Positions 33,901-45,318 of a DNA stretch of 64,000 bases are shown one piece after another. This DNA is from Thermothelomyces thermophilus ATCC 42464 (taxonomy: Eukaryota; Ascomycota; Sordariomycetes; Sordariales; Chaetomiaceae), in the NCBI RefSeq assembly GCF_000226095.1, contig NC_016472.1, forward strand, positions 2,480,001 through 2,544,000, written 5' to 3'. The position numbers were made by a program, and so were the translations under genes. The first letter of the stretch is position 1. Each line of letters begins with the position of its first letter. The notes below the pieces were generated by a model. The model was not told the origin of the DNA, ran no database searches, and was given only the letters and a program-made list of their open reading frames with translations.

Positions 33901-36395
33901 CTGGAATCATCCTCTCTTCACGGCAAGCCAGACCTCTTTTCACCAAAAAAAAACCAAAGTGGGACACCCGCGAGGAGACATCTTGGACTTCTTTAAGCCA
34001 AGGTATAAAAAAATGACAAATTCGCGGCGCGTCGTTCGTTCGGAGGCGGCGGTACGGACCTCTGCATCTGGCATCCGCCCGCGGCCCCGCAGGAGGATGC
34101 CGAGTCGTCCTCTCGCCCCCGCCCCGCAGTTAATACCGAACGGCTCTCGGGCCGGTCTCGATCCCGGGACCAAACGCAACCATCCAAAGCGAGCGGCCGC
34201 CAGGTCGCCGCCTCCCGTATTTTCGACATTGCATGCCTCGGTTCCAGTGCCCGCGGCGTCGCCGTACACACTACGAAGCAGCCTTGACCCGGTCATGGGC
34301 ATCGTGCAGGAGATGCAGCCTGTTACAGTATTTGACTGCCAGTGGGTCAGATCTGGCTGACCCACCAACAGGGATGACGAGCCAGGGTCAACATGTATTT
34401 AGACAGCTTCTCTAAGTGCCTCTGGCACTTAGAACAATCAACGCTTTTATCACCTACTTCTGCAGACCGTAACAATTGGTCCAGGAGTGCCGCCCACGGC
34501 GCGAATACCGCTGTGGTGTCGTACCTGTTTGCAGCCCTTCTGAGCTGTACTGATTTGCAGCCACCGAGCTGTAGCACAACCTCGGCCGGACCTGAGCACG
34601 GTATTAGGGGCTCGGTCCGGTCATCGACGCTTGTGTTACGCGGCAAAAAGAGGTCGAGGAGGTGGCTGGTGTCGTCGTGGGCCTAGCCTGCTGGGCTGGA
34701 TGGGTAATTAGGGCATATCTTGATGGATCCTCTATTATTGCAGGAATAATTAATAATCCTAACTTGAACCGGTGACGTAGGAAGGTTATGATTTTGCCGA
34801 AAGATGTTCTCCCTAGTTTGTTTACCTTTTTGATTCATTTCGGTATGTATCTTCTCATTCTCTCACGGTATACTGTTTTGGTTTGCTTTGTGTTTTCGGT
34901 GGTGGTGGTGGTGGTTCCCAAGACCCAAGAAGCGATCATTGGGCAATTATCTAGTATAATAAGCAATTGAAATCTTACAATGTCTACATGTTAGCTCATG
35001 TACATACATAAATACCTCTGTAAGCGTGCCAGAGACAGCAACAGGCTTGAGGGCAACATGACAAGGTAGATCCATGGCCGGGCCCGTGATTGCTCATTGT
35101 TCGACTAAAAACAAATCAAACCAAGTGAGCTGCCCTAAGGTACCCAGTACTCAAACATGAGATGCCCAATCAAATGTGGGCCCCTGGCTTGTGTGCTTGT
35201 TTCGGAGCACCTAGCCAGCCCTGATGCAGACCTATTTCCTGATGTGGTTTCAAGTCGGCCCTTCAAGAGTCGTACATTGATGAAGGATTCCACAGTTACG
35301 TCCATCCTCTGGGAGATCTGGATACTGCGGAGCAATGCAACTATAATTACTTGTATACATGGAATATTGTGTCGGGCAGGCAGTTCGAGGAGGGGTATGT
35401 TCGGAGGTCCACCTGTTGCATCCATTCAACCCCATCGACTATTACCTCGCTGCAACCCCGGGGGGGGGGGGTTCTTTTGGTACCATGTCCATTAGCCCAT
35501 CCGGGTTTAGCGCTCCCTTGCCGTGTTGGAGAGGAGAGGAGAAAGAGACAGGTACTAGAAAAATGAGAAAAGAAAAAAAGGTTTGTTTGTACTTGAGCGA
35601 AGCAGATACTTAGCTACGTTAAGCTTCGCTCAAACGGGAAACCGGGTCGAGGATCCTTGCCAAGCTGGGGCCCCGGCTGGCCGCCGTGTGTTGGTGGGCC
35701 GTCTCCTTCCGAATTGCCCGGACGGGATTGGTGGCGCATCCCTCATCGTCAACGGCTCCCCGGGATCATACCCCGTTCCGAACTTGGTCTGAATAGAATC
35801 AGGAAGCCAGCGACCTGTCCATCCAATGGCCTGAGGGGAGGCATGCAACGGTCTGGTCATACCGTCGGAACCACTCACCCTCTGGTGACACTCACCCATC
35901 ATCATGACCCTGGTTGGTCTGGAAGTGTAACGGGTTACTTGCATCTGCCTCAGCCGTTGGTCGAGATGGAGTCACGGTCCTCGGTATTGGACTATTGATC
36001 TCGCAACCAGTCCTAAGGTTCGCTCCCTCGGAGGACCAAGCTCCTGGTTGTTGAAGATGGAAAGCACTGAGCAAGGGGCAGCACGGAAGTATACCAGATG
36101 ATCTCGATCGGGGCATTCGAGGCTCAGACACCGACGGCAGGGGAGAAGTCTCCCGTTCGTTGTATCTCTTTCAAGACTGATCTTGACCCGTTCCCAGAGA
36201 ACTAACTGTGCTTCCGCTTGCCTAATAGAATATCAAACGGAATTAACCTTTTTTCTTCCCCCCTTTCACAAAGAACCAAACAGAATAAGTAAAGTGGGAA
36301 AAATAAAACAGGTCAAAGATAAGAAAAAAGGGTCGCATAGACGAACGCCCTCGCCTTTCCAAACGACGGATCGGGCCCGGTCCAGTTCCTCGGCC
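30985..36395. other. Gene-poor region, 5.4 kb
   Basis: No supported gene on either strand. The longest open frames (for example 33249-33872 on the minus strand, and 33959-34360) have no family motif, hydrophobic segment or splice context, and look like chance ORFs. There is an A24 homopolymer near 31722-31745. TAATTA motifs are absent from 28.2 to 34.7 kb and reappear near 34706, 34747 and 35344. A short CT-rich leader precedes the oxygenase gene at 36396. Confidence 0.4.
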
Positions 36396-36578
36396 ATGTC
36401 AGTAACAAGCCTGGCCAAGACGGCGGGCATCTGGGCTGGCGGTCTGCTGCTCGGTCTCAGCCTCCCGCACCTGCCCCATCTCGGGGCTCCTCGCCTCCTC
36501 ACGTCCCTCGTCGGCGACTTTTCCATACTACCGGGCCGCGGTCTCGGACTCCCGTTCTTGACGAAGCCGATCCGCACC

Positions 36579-36610
<32 letters not shown>

Positions 36611-37529
36611 CACAGCGTCGTCCCCCCCGACCACCGCCGCAGTGGTGGGAGCGGAGGAGGAGGAGGAGGAGGAGGCGACGAGGACGTTTGTGTGCGACAC
36701 GACGCACACGTACCGGACCGAGCTGGTCTCGCTGGACCCGCTCATCATGTACATCCACGACCTGATCACGCCGGCCGAGATCGCGTGGCTGCTGGAGACG
36801 GGGGAGCCCCGGTTCGCGCCGTCGCAGGTGAGCAAGTACGGGCGGCAGCAGCAGACGGCCGACCGGACGTCGAGCTCGGCGGGCTTGCCGCGCGACGACC
36901 CGGCCGTCATGTGCGTGCTCAACCGGACCCGGGCCTTCCTCGGCACCATGCTCCGCGACGGCTGGGACGAGATGGGGCCGCCGCAGCTGGTCCGCTACAC
37001 CGCCGGGCAGCGCTTCAACCTGCACCACGACTGGTTCGACGTGCCCCAGCGGGCTGCTGCCGCGGCGGCCAGCGACGACGGCGAGTTCGTCCCCCGGAGG
37101 TGGAACCGCGTGGCGAGCTTCTTCGCCATCCTGGAGGACGACTGCACCGGCGGCGAGACGTACCTCCCGTACGCGAAGCCCATCGTGCCCCCGAGCCGTC
37201 GTGGCGAAGCCATGTGGCAGGGTGGCGGTGTGGCAGGTGAGAAGAACAAGAAGAAAAGGAGTAAAACGAAGACGGCAGCGACGGGGGTAGAGCAACAAGA
37301 AGAGAAACAAGAACGGGAACAGGAACAGGAGCAAGAGGAGGCGCGGCCGCTGTGGAGGGAGCACGAGGACGGCGGGCTGGCGTTCCGGCCGGTGGCAGGC
37401 AACGCCGTGTTCTGGGTGAACTTACACGCGAACGGGACCGGGGACCCACGAACGAACCACGCGGGGCTGCCGCTGGAGTCTGGGCGGAAGACGGCCATGA
37501 ACATCTGGCCGAGGCAATACTACCCGTGA
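36396..37529 (+). CDS. Prolyl 4-hydroxylase-like Fe(II)/2-oxoglutarate dioxygenase
   Basis: Single exon, 377 aa, start chosen at the ATG before a membrane anchor (TAGIWAGGLLLGLSLPHL, residues about 9-26). The upstream in-frame extension is intron- or UTR-like. Low-complexity Thr/Asn and Glu runs separate the anchor from the catalytic domain (about residues 105-377). Iron ligands are in RYTAGQRFNLHHDWFD (H-x-D) and, distally, NHAGLP; the 2-oxoglutarate Arg/Lys is probably in ESGRKTAMNIWP. FFAILEDDCTGGETYLPY matches the family's LNDV..GGET block. A charged insert of about 60 residues (KNKKKRSKTKTAATGVEQQE...) interrupts the region between the two histidine motifs. It is likely ER- or Golgi-anchored and hydroxylates prolines or a related target. 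Confidence 0.85.
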
Positions 37530-37731
37530 GGGAGGGGGGAGGGAGTGATTGAGTCAGGACTCCTGCAGCAAAGCTGTACATGTAATCCGTACATGATGTG
37601 TGTGTATATATATGTACATACACGTACGCTTGTACAGATTGTCGACGGACAAGGACCAAAAGCCAAAAAAAAAGCTGAAACGAAAGATCAACACGCCCTG
37701 GCTTCTAACCCCGCACCCTCTCTTCTCAAAG

Positions 37732-39474
37732 CTATGTCGACCACACCTTGACTCCGTCGATCCAGGTCTCGGCGACGGTGGCCGCGGTGATCTTGTCCTT
37801 GTCCCACTCCATGTTGTCGACGACGACAAAGTCGGCCTTGAGCCCCTTGCGAAGGGCGCCGACCCGGTGGTCGTCGAAGCAGCTGTAGGCGGCGCCCTCG
37901 GTGGCCGCGGCGACGGCCTCGCACAGGCCGAGGGCGAAGTGGGGGTTCACGGGGGCGTCGCCGGCGGCCGGGTCCCGGTAGGAGCGGCGCGTGGTGGCGA
38001 CGTAAAGGTTGCCCAGGGGCGCGTGCGGCGCGGTAGGCGCGTCGCTGCCGAGGGCCAGTGGGGCGCCGCGGTCCGCGAAGTCGCGGTAGGCGAAGGCGCG
38101 GCCGCAGCGGTGCTCGCCCAGCAGGCGCGGCCAGGCACGAAGGATGGCCGGGTCAGCGTGGACGGGCTGGATCGAGGCGGTGATGCGGGAGGTCCCGAGC
38201 CGGGCGGCGTCCTCCTCCGAGGCCAGCTCGAGGTGCTCGACGCGGGGTCGGCGGTTCGGGTTGGCATGCCGAACCAGCACGTCGACCACCATGGCGATGG
38301 TGGCGTCGCCGATGGCGTGCAGCGCGACCTGCAGCCCGGCCTCGTCGGCTCGGCGCACCACAGGCTCGAGGTGTTCCCTTGTCCAAAGCGGCACCCCGAC
38401 CCGGCCGTCGTGCGCGTACGGCTCCTTCAGCCCGGCCGTGCAGGCGTCCACGATGCCGTCGCAGATCACCTTGATGCCCACCACCCGGCAGTCGGGCGTC
38501 GTGGCCGCCCCGAACTCGCCCGCCAGCTGCACCGCCCGCTCGACCTGCTGCAGCGCGTCCTCCACGCGCTCGCACGGCCGGATCAGCCAGTACGCCGCGA
38601 TCCGCATCCCCGGATTGCCTCCGTCCTCACCCTTCTTCGCCTTCTCCCGCTGCCACGCCTGCAGCGCCTCCCACCCGCCCTCGTCCATGGCCATATCGAT
38701 CAGGCCAGTGTACCCGGCGGCGTGGTAGGCGCGCACGGCCGCCTCGACGGCAGCTACTCGCTCCTCGAGGGTGGCTACGCGGGCAAGGAAGGGCCAGACG
38801 TACGTCATGTTCGCCGCCTCGCTGAAGACGCCCGTGGGACGCCCCTCGGCGTCGCGCTCGATGATGCCGCCGGGCACGTCGGCCCAGGCGTCGGCGCCCA
38901 GCTCCGCCACGGCCGCCGTGTTGCACCAGGTCGAGTGCAGGTCCTTGGAGTCCACCAGCACGGGGCGGTCCCGGCCTGTCCGCTCGTCGACCGCCAGTCC
39001 GTCCAGGTCGGCCGCGCGGACGCCGCCGGGCGTCATGCTGTGCATCCACCCGCGCGCCAGGATCCGCGGCGCCTCCGGGTGCGCGGCCGCGTGCGCCCGC
39101 ACCGCCGCCTGGATCTCCTCGAGCGTCCGGCATCCGCCCAGGTCCAGCTTGTTGAGCGCCTGCCCCAATAGCATCAGGTGCATGTGCCCATCCACGAAAC
39201 CGGGGAGGACCGTCCGACCTCCGAGGTCTCGCACGATCGTCGTCGGGGACGCCGTGCTGCTGCCGCCGCTGCCGCCGCTGTCCGAGGATGAGGAGGCTGC
39301 AAGGGCGGCGGCGATGGGCGCGTCTGATGGCGAGCCGACATGCTCGATCTGCGAGCCCCGGACGAGCATGCACGAGGCGAACGTTGGTTCCCGGTGCAGA
39401 CCCGCGCTGGTACCCGGCTCGACGCCCGATTGGAAGATCCTTCCGTTGGTGAAGAGAATCGCAGGAGTAGCCAT
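37732..39474 (-). CDS. Metal-dependent amidohydrolase, YtcJ/Amidohydro_3 type
   Basis: Single exon, 580 aa. The N-terminal ILFTNGRIF strand and C-terminal GLKADFVVVDNMEWD plus TWIDGVKVW form the small beta domain of amidohydrolases. The metal motif DGHMHLML lies near residue 94. Further motifs are VALHAIGDATIAMVVDVLV, RVEHLELA and LALGSDAPTAPHAPLGNLYV, all characteristic of YtcJ-like (Amidohydro_3) enzymes such as NfdA. There is a Ser/Gly low-complexity insert near 60-75. The substrate is unknown; family members hydrolyse N-substituted formamides and similar amides. It converges tail-to-tail with the oxygenase gene with about 200 bp between. No signal peptide, so probably cytosolic. Confidence 0.9.
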   Translation of the reverse strand: MATPAILFTNGRIFQSGVEPGTSAGLHREPTFASCMLVRGSQIEHVGSPSDAPIAAALAASSSSDSGGSGGSSTASPTTIVRDLGGRTVLPGFVDGHMHLMLLGQALNKLDLGGCRTLEEIQAAVRAHAAAHPEAPRILARGWMHSMTPGGVRAADLDGLAVDERTGRDRPVLVDSKDLHSTWCNTAAVAELGADAWADVPGGIIERDAEGRPTGVFSEAANMTYVWPFLARVATLEERVAAVEAAVRAYHAAGYTGLIDMAMDEGGWEALQAWQREKAKKGEDGGNPGMRIAAYWLIRPCERVEDALQQVERAVQLAGEFGAATTPDCRVVGIKVICDGIVDACTAGLKEPYAHDGRVGVPLWTREHLEPVVRRADEAGLQVALHAIGDATIAMVVDVLVRHANPNRRPRVEHLELASEEDAARLGTSRITASIQPVHADPAILRAWPRLLGEHRCGRAFAYRDFADRGAPLALGSDAPTAPHAPLGNLYVATTRRSYRDPAAGDAPVNPHFALGLCEAVAAATEGAAYSCFDDHRVGALRKGLKADFVVVDNMEWDKDKITAATVAETWIDGVKVWST

Positions 39475-40849
39475 GGTGGTTTTTTGATCCCTTTGGCTTT
39501 GTTTTCCTATTCCCTTGTTGTATTCTTTTCCTTTCTCTTTTTCTCTTGTGTTTTTTTCTTCTTTTCTTTCGGGAACTCTAGGAGGTGGTAATTAACCGAA
39601 AGTAATTAGCCAAGATACCCTCGACAAACCGAATTGGCGGGAGCGAAAGGTATGAATGCAGGAGTCGTAGAAAGAGCTAAGGAACTGGTAATCTGGGCCT
39701 TTTTGACCAAGTAGGCAAGCTACCGTTCGGTGCTCTTGATGTTACTGTGAAAACATCCCACTTTGGGCGGGCAGTTGGGCAGCCGGGAACTAGCACACTA
39801 CCAAAGTGAGTCGGTCCAGCATCATCTGATCTGATAAGTCAAGCCGCCCCTGCAGCTATCCCCGAATTTCTGGGCTGCGGGACCCCTTACCCCCCCATCG
39901 CACGGTATTGGGCCACTCTCGTCGCAGAACGACCGTCGGGAGGTGGAACTCGGCAACAAGCGGGGTTGCGCTGGGCCGAGGACCGGAGCGTCGGGTCAAG
40001 CGGTTTTAGCGAGTAAACTTTGGGAGGGGCGAGTTCATCTCATCTGCTGTGTAGTGGGTGGGTTCCTTAGTTTACTTGGTTTTCCTTTATAGGCCCTCGT
40101 CCGCGATCTCAGTCTCCATTTATAGAGAATTTGGTCTTGCACGCATAACAAACGGAGACCTGGGACGGAACTGCATATGACTGGCCTGAAGAGGATTTTT
40201 CTGTACCAAGCAGTTAGTATTAATTATTCCGCTGAATTTGGTGGTAATTACCTCCAATCGTGCAAATGATCAGGGGAGTCCGGTTTGGCCGATAAATACA
40301 GTTTCGGGCCTATGATTTTGAAGCGCTGTGGGATCGAGAAAGAACTACGGATTATTCTATTCTGATTCTACACCTGCTAGCCCAGGCCCGCGACTGGGCT
40401 TATTTCCGAACACCCCCTCCCACGCCCCCCGTCGAGAAACCGTTCAGTTTAACCCTAGAACGGAAGGCGCCCGTGTACAAGGCTGCTACAGTTGCTTTAC
40501 GCGTATGTATCCGTACTTGCCTAAAGATTATTCACACCCTTGGTTGGTTGACTATTGGGGTTCATAATGTACAGTACCTCATATTCTGTCGTTCCCAGGT
40601 AGTACTCCTAGGTACCCGCAAATTGTAGACCCGAAAACAAGGACAGCCGCGAAAGCATCGGCCACTCCTTGTGCAACTGCATGCCTCTGCGAAGAGAGCA
40701 AGTGATTAATTACTTTGGCCCCCGCGATTTTACGCAAGGCAGATTCCCGACCTTTTTCGCTTAGTACTCAAACTCGAACCTGTTTTCGATAGTTTCGCGT
40801 ATAATTCAGGTCTAACACACTCACGTTTGCACGCTACATATCAATCATT
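39475..40849. other. Divergent intergenic region, 1.4 kb
   Basis: Promoter side of the amidohydrolase (-) and of the beta-lactamase-like gene (+). TAATTA occurs near 39588, 39604, 40221, 40245 and 40707. No gene is seen. Confidence 0.45.
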
Positions 40850-41216
40850 ATGGCAAAGAAGGTCGACGCCATCCTCAAGAGCTATGTCGCCGACGGCACT
40901 GCGACCAAGGACAAGCTCCTTGGAGCGGCATTTGTTGTCGTGAACAAGGATGGTATAGTCACCGCGATTATTGTGCTTTGTTTCACTTTAACTATGAAAT
41001 ATGTATCTAGCCTAATTAATACTTACTTGAGTCTTGCGATATTCATATCGTTCAATCTTTAGGCCCCATCTACCAAGGCTCGGCAGGCCGCACCGGCATC
41101 GACCCAAGCTCGGCCGCCTTCACTCCTCACTCAATCGCCTGGACGGCGTCCCTGTCGAAGCTGGTGACGACGCTGACGCTGATGCACCTCGTCGAGCACC
41201 GTGACGACAAGAACAA

Positions 41217-41266
<50 letters not shown>

Positions 41267-42403
41267 TCCAGAGCACGCTCGACGAGGATGTGCGCCCGCG
41301 CGTACCCGAGCTCGCACGGCTGCCGATCCTGCGAGGCTTCGCCGCGGGGGGGCTGGCAACGCGTCACCCGGACAACAAGAAAGAGGAAGGCGAGCCGCTG
41401 CTGGAGCCCAACACGGCACCCATCACGCTGCGCCACCTGCTCGCGCACACGGCCGGGCTGGGCCTCGACATTGCCGACGCGGACCTGGAACGCTGGTCGC
41501 GCTGGGTCGGCCGCACCGCCCGCGCCAGCACGTCCACCGTCGAGGGCTGGTCGACCCCGCTCCGCTTCCCGCCGGGGGAAGGGTGGTACTACGGCACGGG
41601 CCCCGACTGGGCCGGCCAGGTGCTCGAGCGCGTCACCGGCCGCCGGCTGAGCGAGTACATGGACGAGCACGTCCTGCGGCCGCTCGGGATCACCCGGGGC
41701 ACGGGTTTCTACATCGACAAGCTGGTCGGCGGGGACGAGAAAGAGGAGGATGAGGAGGGCGGGAGGGACGGCGGCCGACAGCTGGTGACCCTGACGGAGC
41801 GCGACGGGCAGACGGGCGAGCTCAGGGAGCGAGACGTGCCGTTCCCGGTCGAGCCCCCCTGCGAGAGCGGAGGGGCCGGGCTGTACACGAACGCGGCCGA
41901 CTACGGGAGGGTTCTGCAGGAGCTGCTGAGGGCTTTGGCGGGAGACGAGGGAGCCGTCATCAAGAAAGAGACGGCCGAGGAGATGTTCCGGCCCCAGCTG
42001 AATGACAAGCAGAGGGAGTGGCAGAGGAGCATCGTCTGGGAATTCGGCGCGGCCGCAGAGATCCCGGAGGGCTCGCTCGTTGACTTTGGGCTGGGGGGAA
42101 TGCTGAACATGGAGGATGTAGAGGGCAAGAGAAAGAAGGGTAGCATGATGTGGTCGGGCTTCTGTAACGGGCGATGGGTGAGTTTTGCGCATATTCTATT
42201 CTTTAACTCCACAAGCCATTTCCCCCCTTGGAGGCGAAAACTATTAACAGATCATCGAGTGGATCGATTCCCGGACAGGCATTGCCGCCGTCATGTTTAC
42301 CTGCCTATTCCCGTACTCGGATCCGACCGCCATCGAGCTCTATGACAAGCTAGAGCGGACCGTGTATGCGGACCTCATTCCGGATTGGCAGGCGTCGAAG
42401 TAA
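40850..42403 (+). CDS. Class C beta-lactamase-like serine hydrolase (LovD/EstB type)
   Basis: Exons 40850-40952, 41063-42177 and 42251-42403, 456 aa. The catalytic SxxK is SLSK near residue 65 (WTASLSKLVTT). The Tyr motif is WYYGTGPDWAGQVLE, as in fungal transesterases (YxTG.DWAG). GGAGLYTNAADYGRVLQ and DFGLGGMLN complete the fold. No signal peptide, so probably intracellular, acting on esters or acyl groups rather than on antibiotics. A run of 16 Asn (AAC repeat, 41218-41265, residues about 87-102) is inserted shortly after the SxxK helix. Intron 1 contains TAATTA near 41014. It lies next to the decarboxylase gene and converges with it, so a role in the same pathway is possible but unproven. 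Confidence 0.88.
41218..41265 (+). repeat. (AAC)16 coding microsatellite, poly-Asn
   Basis: Uninterrupted AAC triplets inside the beta-lactamase-like gene, in frame. One codon at the left edge is AAA (Lys). Confidence 0.85.
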
Positions 42404-42857
42404 GGCGCTAGGGCCTGCTTGTTCCCTTTTCATCAAGTCACGTCGCTGCTCTGGTTGTGTTAGCAAGATGCGAGAGCCGGGTTGTGATCAAGAACTGAAA
42501 ATCGTTAGGTGAGCACCTAGGCAGGGGGGGGGGGGTTGTTCTCAGGGCAAGGCCCTCGCTACTCTGCAGCGAGAAGATGTTTGGCCCAGAGGGGTCTTAG
42601 GTGTAATAATATAGATTAGGGTTGCCTCTAGGTAAGCTTGCTGAGGACTATTCAGTTCCAACAAGTGCCATCTGAACATTCATTCATTCAGCTATGATTA
42701 ATTAGGTACCTTAGGTAGGCTCTCCCTAGGACGATTCCAAATTCACCAGCGCAAAAAAACGAATCCGCAGCCAAATATCGATAGAATAATTATACGCCCG
42801 ATCATGTTGCCAAAAATCAAATCCCGTCGGTATGCCGCCTCACTCGTCTCCGTATGA
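42404..42857. other. Short convergent intergenic region
   Basis: 3' flanks of the beta-lactamase-like gene and of the ACMSD gene. TAATTA occurs near 42700 and 42786. No gene is seen. Confidence 0.5.
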
Positions 42858-44414
42858 TTACACGTCGAGGGCAGCGCTGATGCTTTCGGGAGATCGGTCC
42901 GGCTTTCCATTGACTAATAACACAGATCCCCTCTTGCCGTCGTCTTGTCCGTCGAGCTGTTCCTCCCCGGCCAGATCGATGGCGCTGTCGCGATGCCTCC
43001 AGCTGTCGCGGAGGCCGCCATCCTTGTTCTGCTGCTCGTCACCGGCCGGGAGCTGGCGGGCGCTCTGGAAGCGCGTCCACCGCTCCTCGAACCGCTCCTC
43101 AAAGTCGCGCCCCAGTTTCAGGAACCGGATGGCGTTCCCGGCCAGGACCCGCGCCCTGTCGGCCCAGGTCATGACGCGGCCCAGCTGCTCGTCCTCGGTC
43201 AGCATCTTGCCGGCGACGGGGACCTCGCCGAGCGGGAAGGGGTAGTCGCTTCCGAGAAGGATGCGGGTAGCGCCGTGGGGCCCCAGCTTGCGGAGGGTGA
43301 ACTCCATCAGGTCCGGGTCGTGCATGAGCGAGTCGATCCAGATCTGCGGGGGGAGACCCCCGCCGGCCGCCGCCGCCGCCGCCGCCGCCGTCTCCTCCTC
43401 GCGGCCGCGGAAGTGCTCGGTCGGGGAGACGCCGCAGGCGCGGGTGGCGACCAGGTCCGGGCGGCAGTCGAAGCCGCGCTGGATGCGGCCCAGCAGGGCC
43501 GGGAAGGCGCCGCCGCCGTGGGCGAAGCACAGCCGCAGCCTCGGGTGGCGCACCAGGAGGCCCGACGCCAGGACGCGGTGCATGGCCAGGGCGGTCTCGC
43601 AGGGCATGCCGACGAGCCACGAGCCCCAGTAGCCGCCCCAGCGGGCCGCGTTCTCCCGCGTCAGCGCGTACCCGAGCGGGTGCACGAAGACGGGCGCGTC
43701 CAGCTCCTCGCACGCGCTCCAGAACTCCTCGAGCCGCTCGTCGTCCAGCATGACGGGCGGCTCCGCGGCCGCCGTCGACGACGACGACGACGCGGGCTTC
43801 TCCACGCTGGTGCCGATCTGCACGCCGACCATGCCGGGGAGGCGCACGAGCCTGCGGAGCTCGTCGACGGCGGAGGGGCAGTGCTGGAGGGGCACGGTGC
43901 CAAGGGCGACGAAGCGGCGCGGGTGGGCGGCGCAGACGGAGGCGAGGTGGTCGTTGAGGGCGCGGGCGAGCGAGCGGGCGGCGTCGAGGGCCGGGCCGGG
44001 CGGGTCGGCGGGGGCGTCGTAGCAGAAGAGGGCCGGCACCGTGCTCAGCACCTGCACGTCGACGCCCGCCGCGTCCATGGCGGCCACGCGCGCCGCCGGG
44101 TCGTAGCACGCCCGGTCCACCCGCCGGAAGAAGGACCCGCCCACGTACATGTCGACCGCCCCCGTCTCGGCGTGGTCCGGCGCCGGGCGGAGGGCCGGCC
44201 ACACGTACGTCGTCGTCGTCGTCGAGGAGGAGGAGGAGGAGGAGGAGGAGGAGGAGGAGGAGGAAGAGAAGTCGGGGAGGGAGGGGGGCATCATATGCGT
44301 GTGCATGTCGATCCGGAAGAGGGAGGAAGGGGAGGCCGGATCGCGGAACCGCTCCTCGTGGGAACAGCAGGATTGGAGAATATTATCATCGGTGTTGGTT
44401 GTTGACGGCGCCAT
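42858..44414 (-). CDS. 2-Amino-3-carboxymuconate-6-semialdehyde decarboxylase (ACMSD)
   Basis: Single exon, 518 aa, amidohydrolase fold with zinc. Removes the carboxylate of ACMS, the ring-opened product of 3-hydroxyanthranilate, diverting it from quinolinate/NAD. Zinc ligands: RIDMHTHMMPP (HTH at residues 38-40), a middle His in VFVHPLGYAL or in FAHGGGAFPALLGRI, and Asp in LLGSDYPFPLGEVP. RPDLVA and IWIDSLMHDPDLMEF are ACMSD signatures. It is longer than the usual ~340 aa because of a poly-Ser run near the N-terminus (GAG/GGA repeat on the plus strand, about 44224-44270), Ser and Ala inserts, and a ~100-residue hydrophilic C-terminal extension. It lies in a block with an ALDH8-type dehydrogenase and a RidA-type deaminase that would act on its product. 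A related OHCU or salicylate-type decarboxylase is less likely given the motif set. Confidence 0.87.
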   Translation of the reverse strand: MAPSTTNTDDNILQSCCSHEERFRDPASPSSLFRIDMHTHMMPPSLPDFSSSSSSSSSSSSSSSTTTTTYVWPALRPAPDHAETGAVDMYVGGSFFRRVDRACYDPAARVAAMDAAGVDVQVLSTVPALFCYDAPADPPGPALDAARSLARALNDHLASVCAAHPRRFVALGTVPLQHCPSAVDELRRLVRLPGMVGVQIGTSVEKPASSSSSTAAAEPPVMLDDERLEEFWSACEELDAPVFVHPLGYALTRENAARWGGYWGSWLVGMPCETALAMHRVLASGLLVRHPRLRLCFAHGGGAFPALLGRIQRGFDCRPDLVATRACGVSPTEHFRGREEETAAAAAAAAGGGLPPQIWIDSLMHDPDLMEFTLRKLGPHGATRILLGSDYPFPLGEVPVAGKMLTEDEQLGRVMTWADRARVLAGNAIRFLKLGRDFEERFEERWTRFQSARQLPAGDEQQNKDGGLRDSWRHRDSAIDLAGEEQLDGQDDGKRGSVLLVNGKPDRSPESISAALDV

Positions 44415-45318
44415 GATTCTGTTTCGACCTTTGTTTTCCCTTGACTAATACCGAATACCGCAAATTGCAAATGCCGGGATGATATATAGGTGCGGTAGAA
44501 CCAACGAATTATTAGTTGCCTTTGGGGTGCTTGCGTCCGGGAAGAGAACGAACAGCGGGAAATGTAATTAGTTCATAGTAGAAGAAAGGGGAGTAGAAAG
44601 ATTGGGGCGCGTGCGGGCACAGGTATGATGTACATTACCATACCTTAGTGATTCGGAACTTCACAGCTGCGAGTAGTAATTACCGCACTGCTCTGCTCCA
44701 CGTACAGGCGATGACAGATGCGAATTTCCGTCAAATCAAAGGGGTAATGTGAGACAGAAAGAAGTGATACGAGCGAACCAGTGTTAGGGGAGTCGGCTGC
44801 TGGGCAAAGTCAAGGTGATGTCACAAAAGCAAACAAACGTGTTTGTTGTAAGTCGTCGGCCTGCCAATGTCGGGGGCCAGCAGCTGCGGGCCGTGGAGAT
44901 CCGCTCCGTTGGTCTCGGAAGACGGAAGACGGATCGGATGTGACCAATTGTGCGCTGCGATTGGATGGAACATTGAACCCCCGCCGCCGTCCCGAGCCCC
45001 GACTTACCGGCGCCGGCCGCGGCTTAGCGTCGGCGCTAACGCCGGGGTCCGAGCGGGCAAGGCCGGTATGGAGCTCTTAGTGTAATCCGTACACACCAAC
45101 CGCACTTTGTGTCTTCTCCTCGGGAGTTGAGTTATCTAACGTGCAACAAAGGGTAATCCCGAGTTCGCATTGACTTCCACACCAACGAATTCAATCAAGG
45201 TTATATTTGCAAAATCATGCTGTAATTAATTTAGGTACCCAAAACATACTAATTATGCTTGGTTTTGGGGAAAAAAGTTCACATGCTCCTTAGGCCAAAG
45301 ATTCGACTAATTAGTTAA
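44415..45318. other. Intergenic region between the ACMSD and P450 genes
   Basis: 0.9 kb without a gene. TAATTA occurs near 44566, 44677, 45222, 45250 and 45309-45320. It is the promoter side of ACMSD and the 3' side of the P450 gene. Confidence 0.5.

Noticed and set aside
37600-39171. 523-aa open frame opposite the amidohydrolase
   Set aside because: Antisense shadow. The minus-strand protein has the full amidohydrolase motif order.
42945-44405. 486-aa open frame on the plus strand opposite ACMSD
   Set aside because: Antisense shadow with Gly/Val/Arg-rich composition and no family motif. The minus strand has complete ACMSD motifs.
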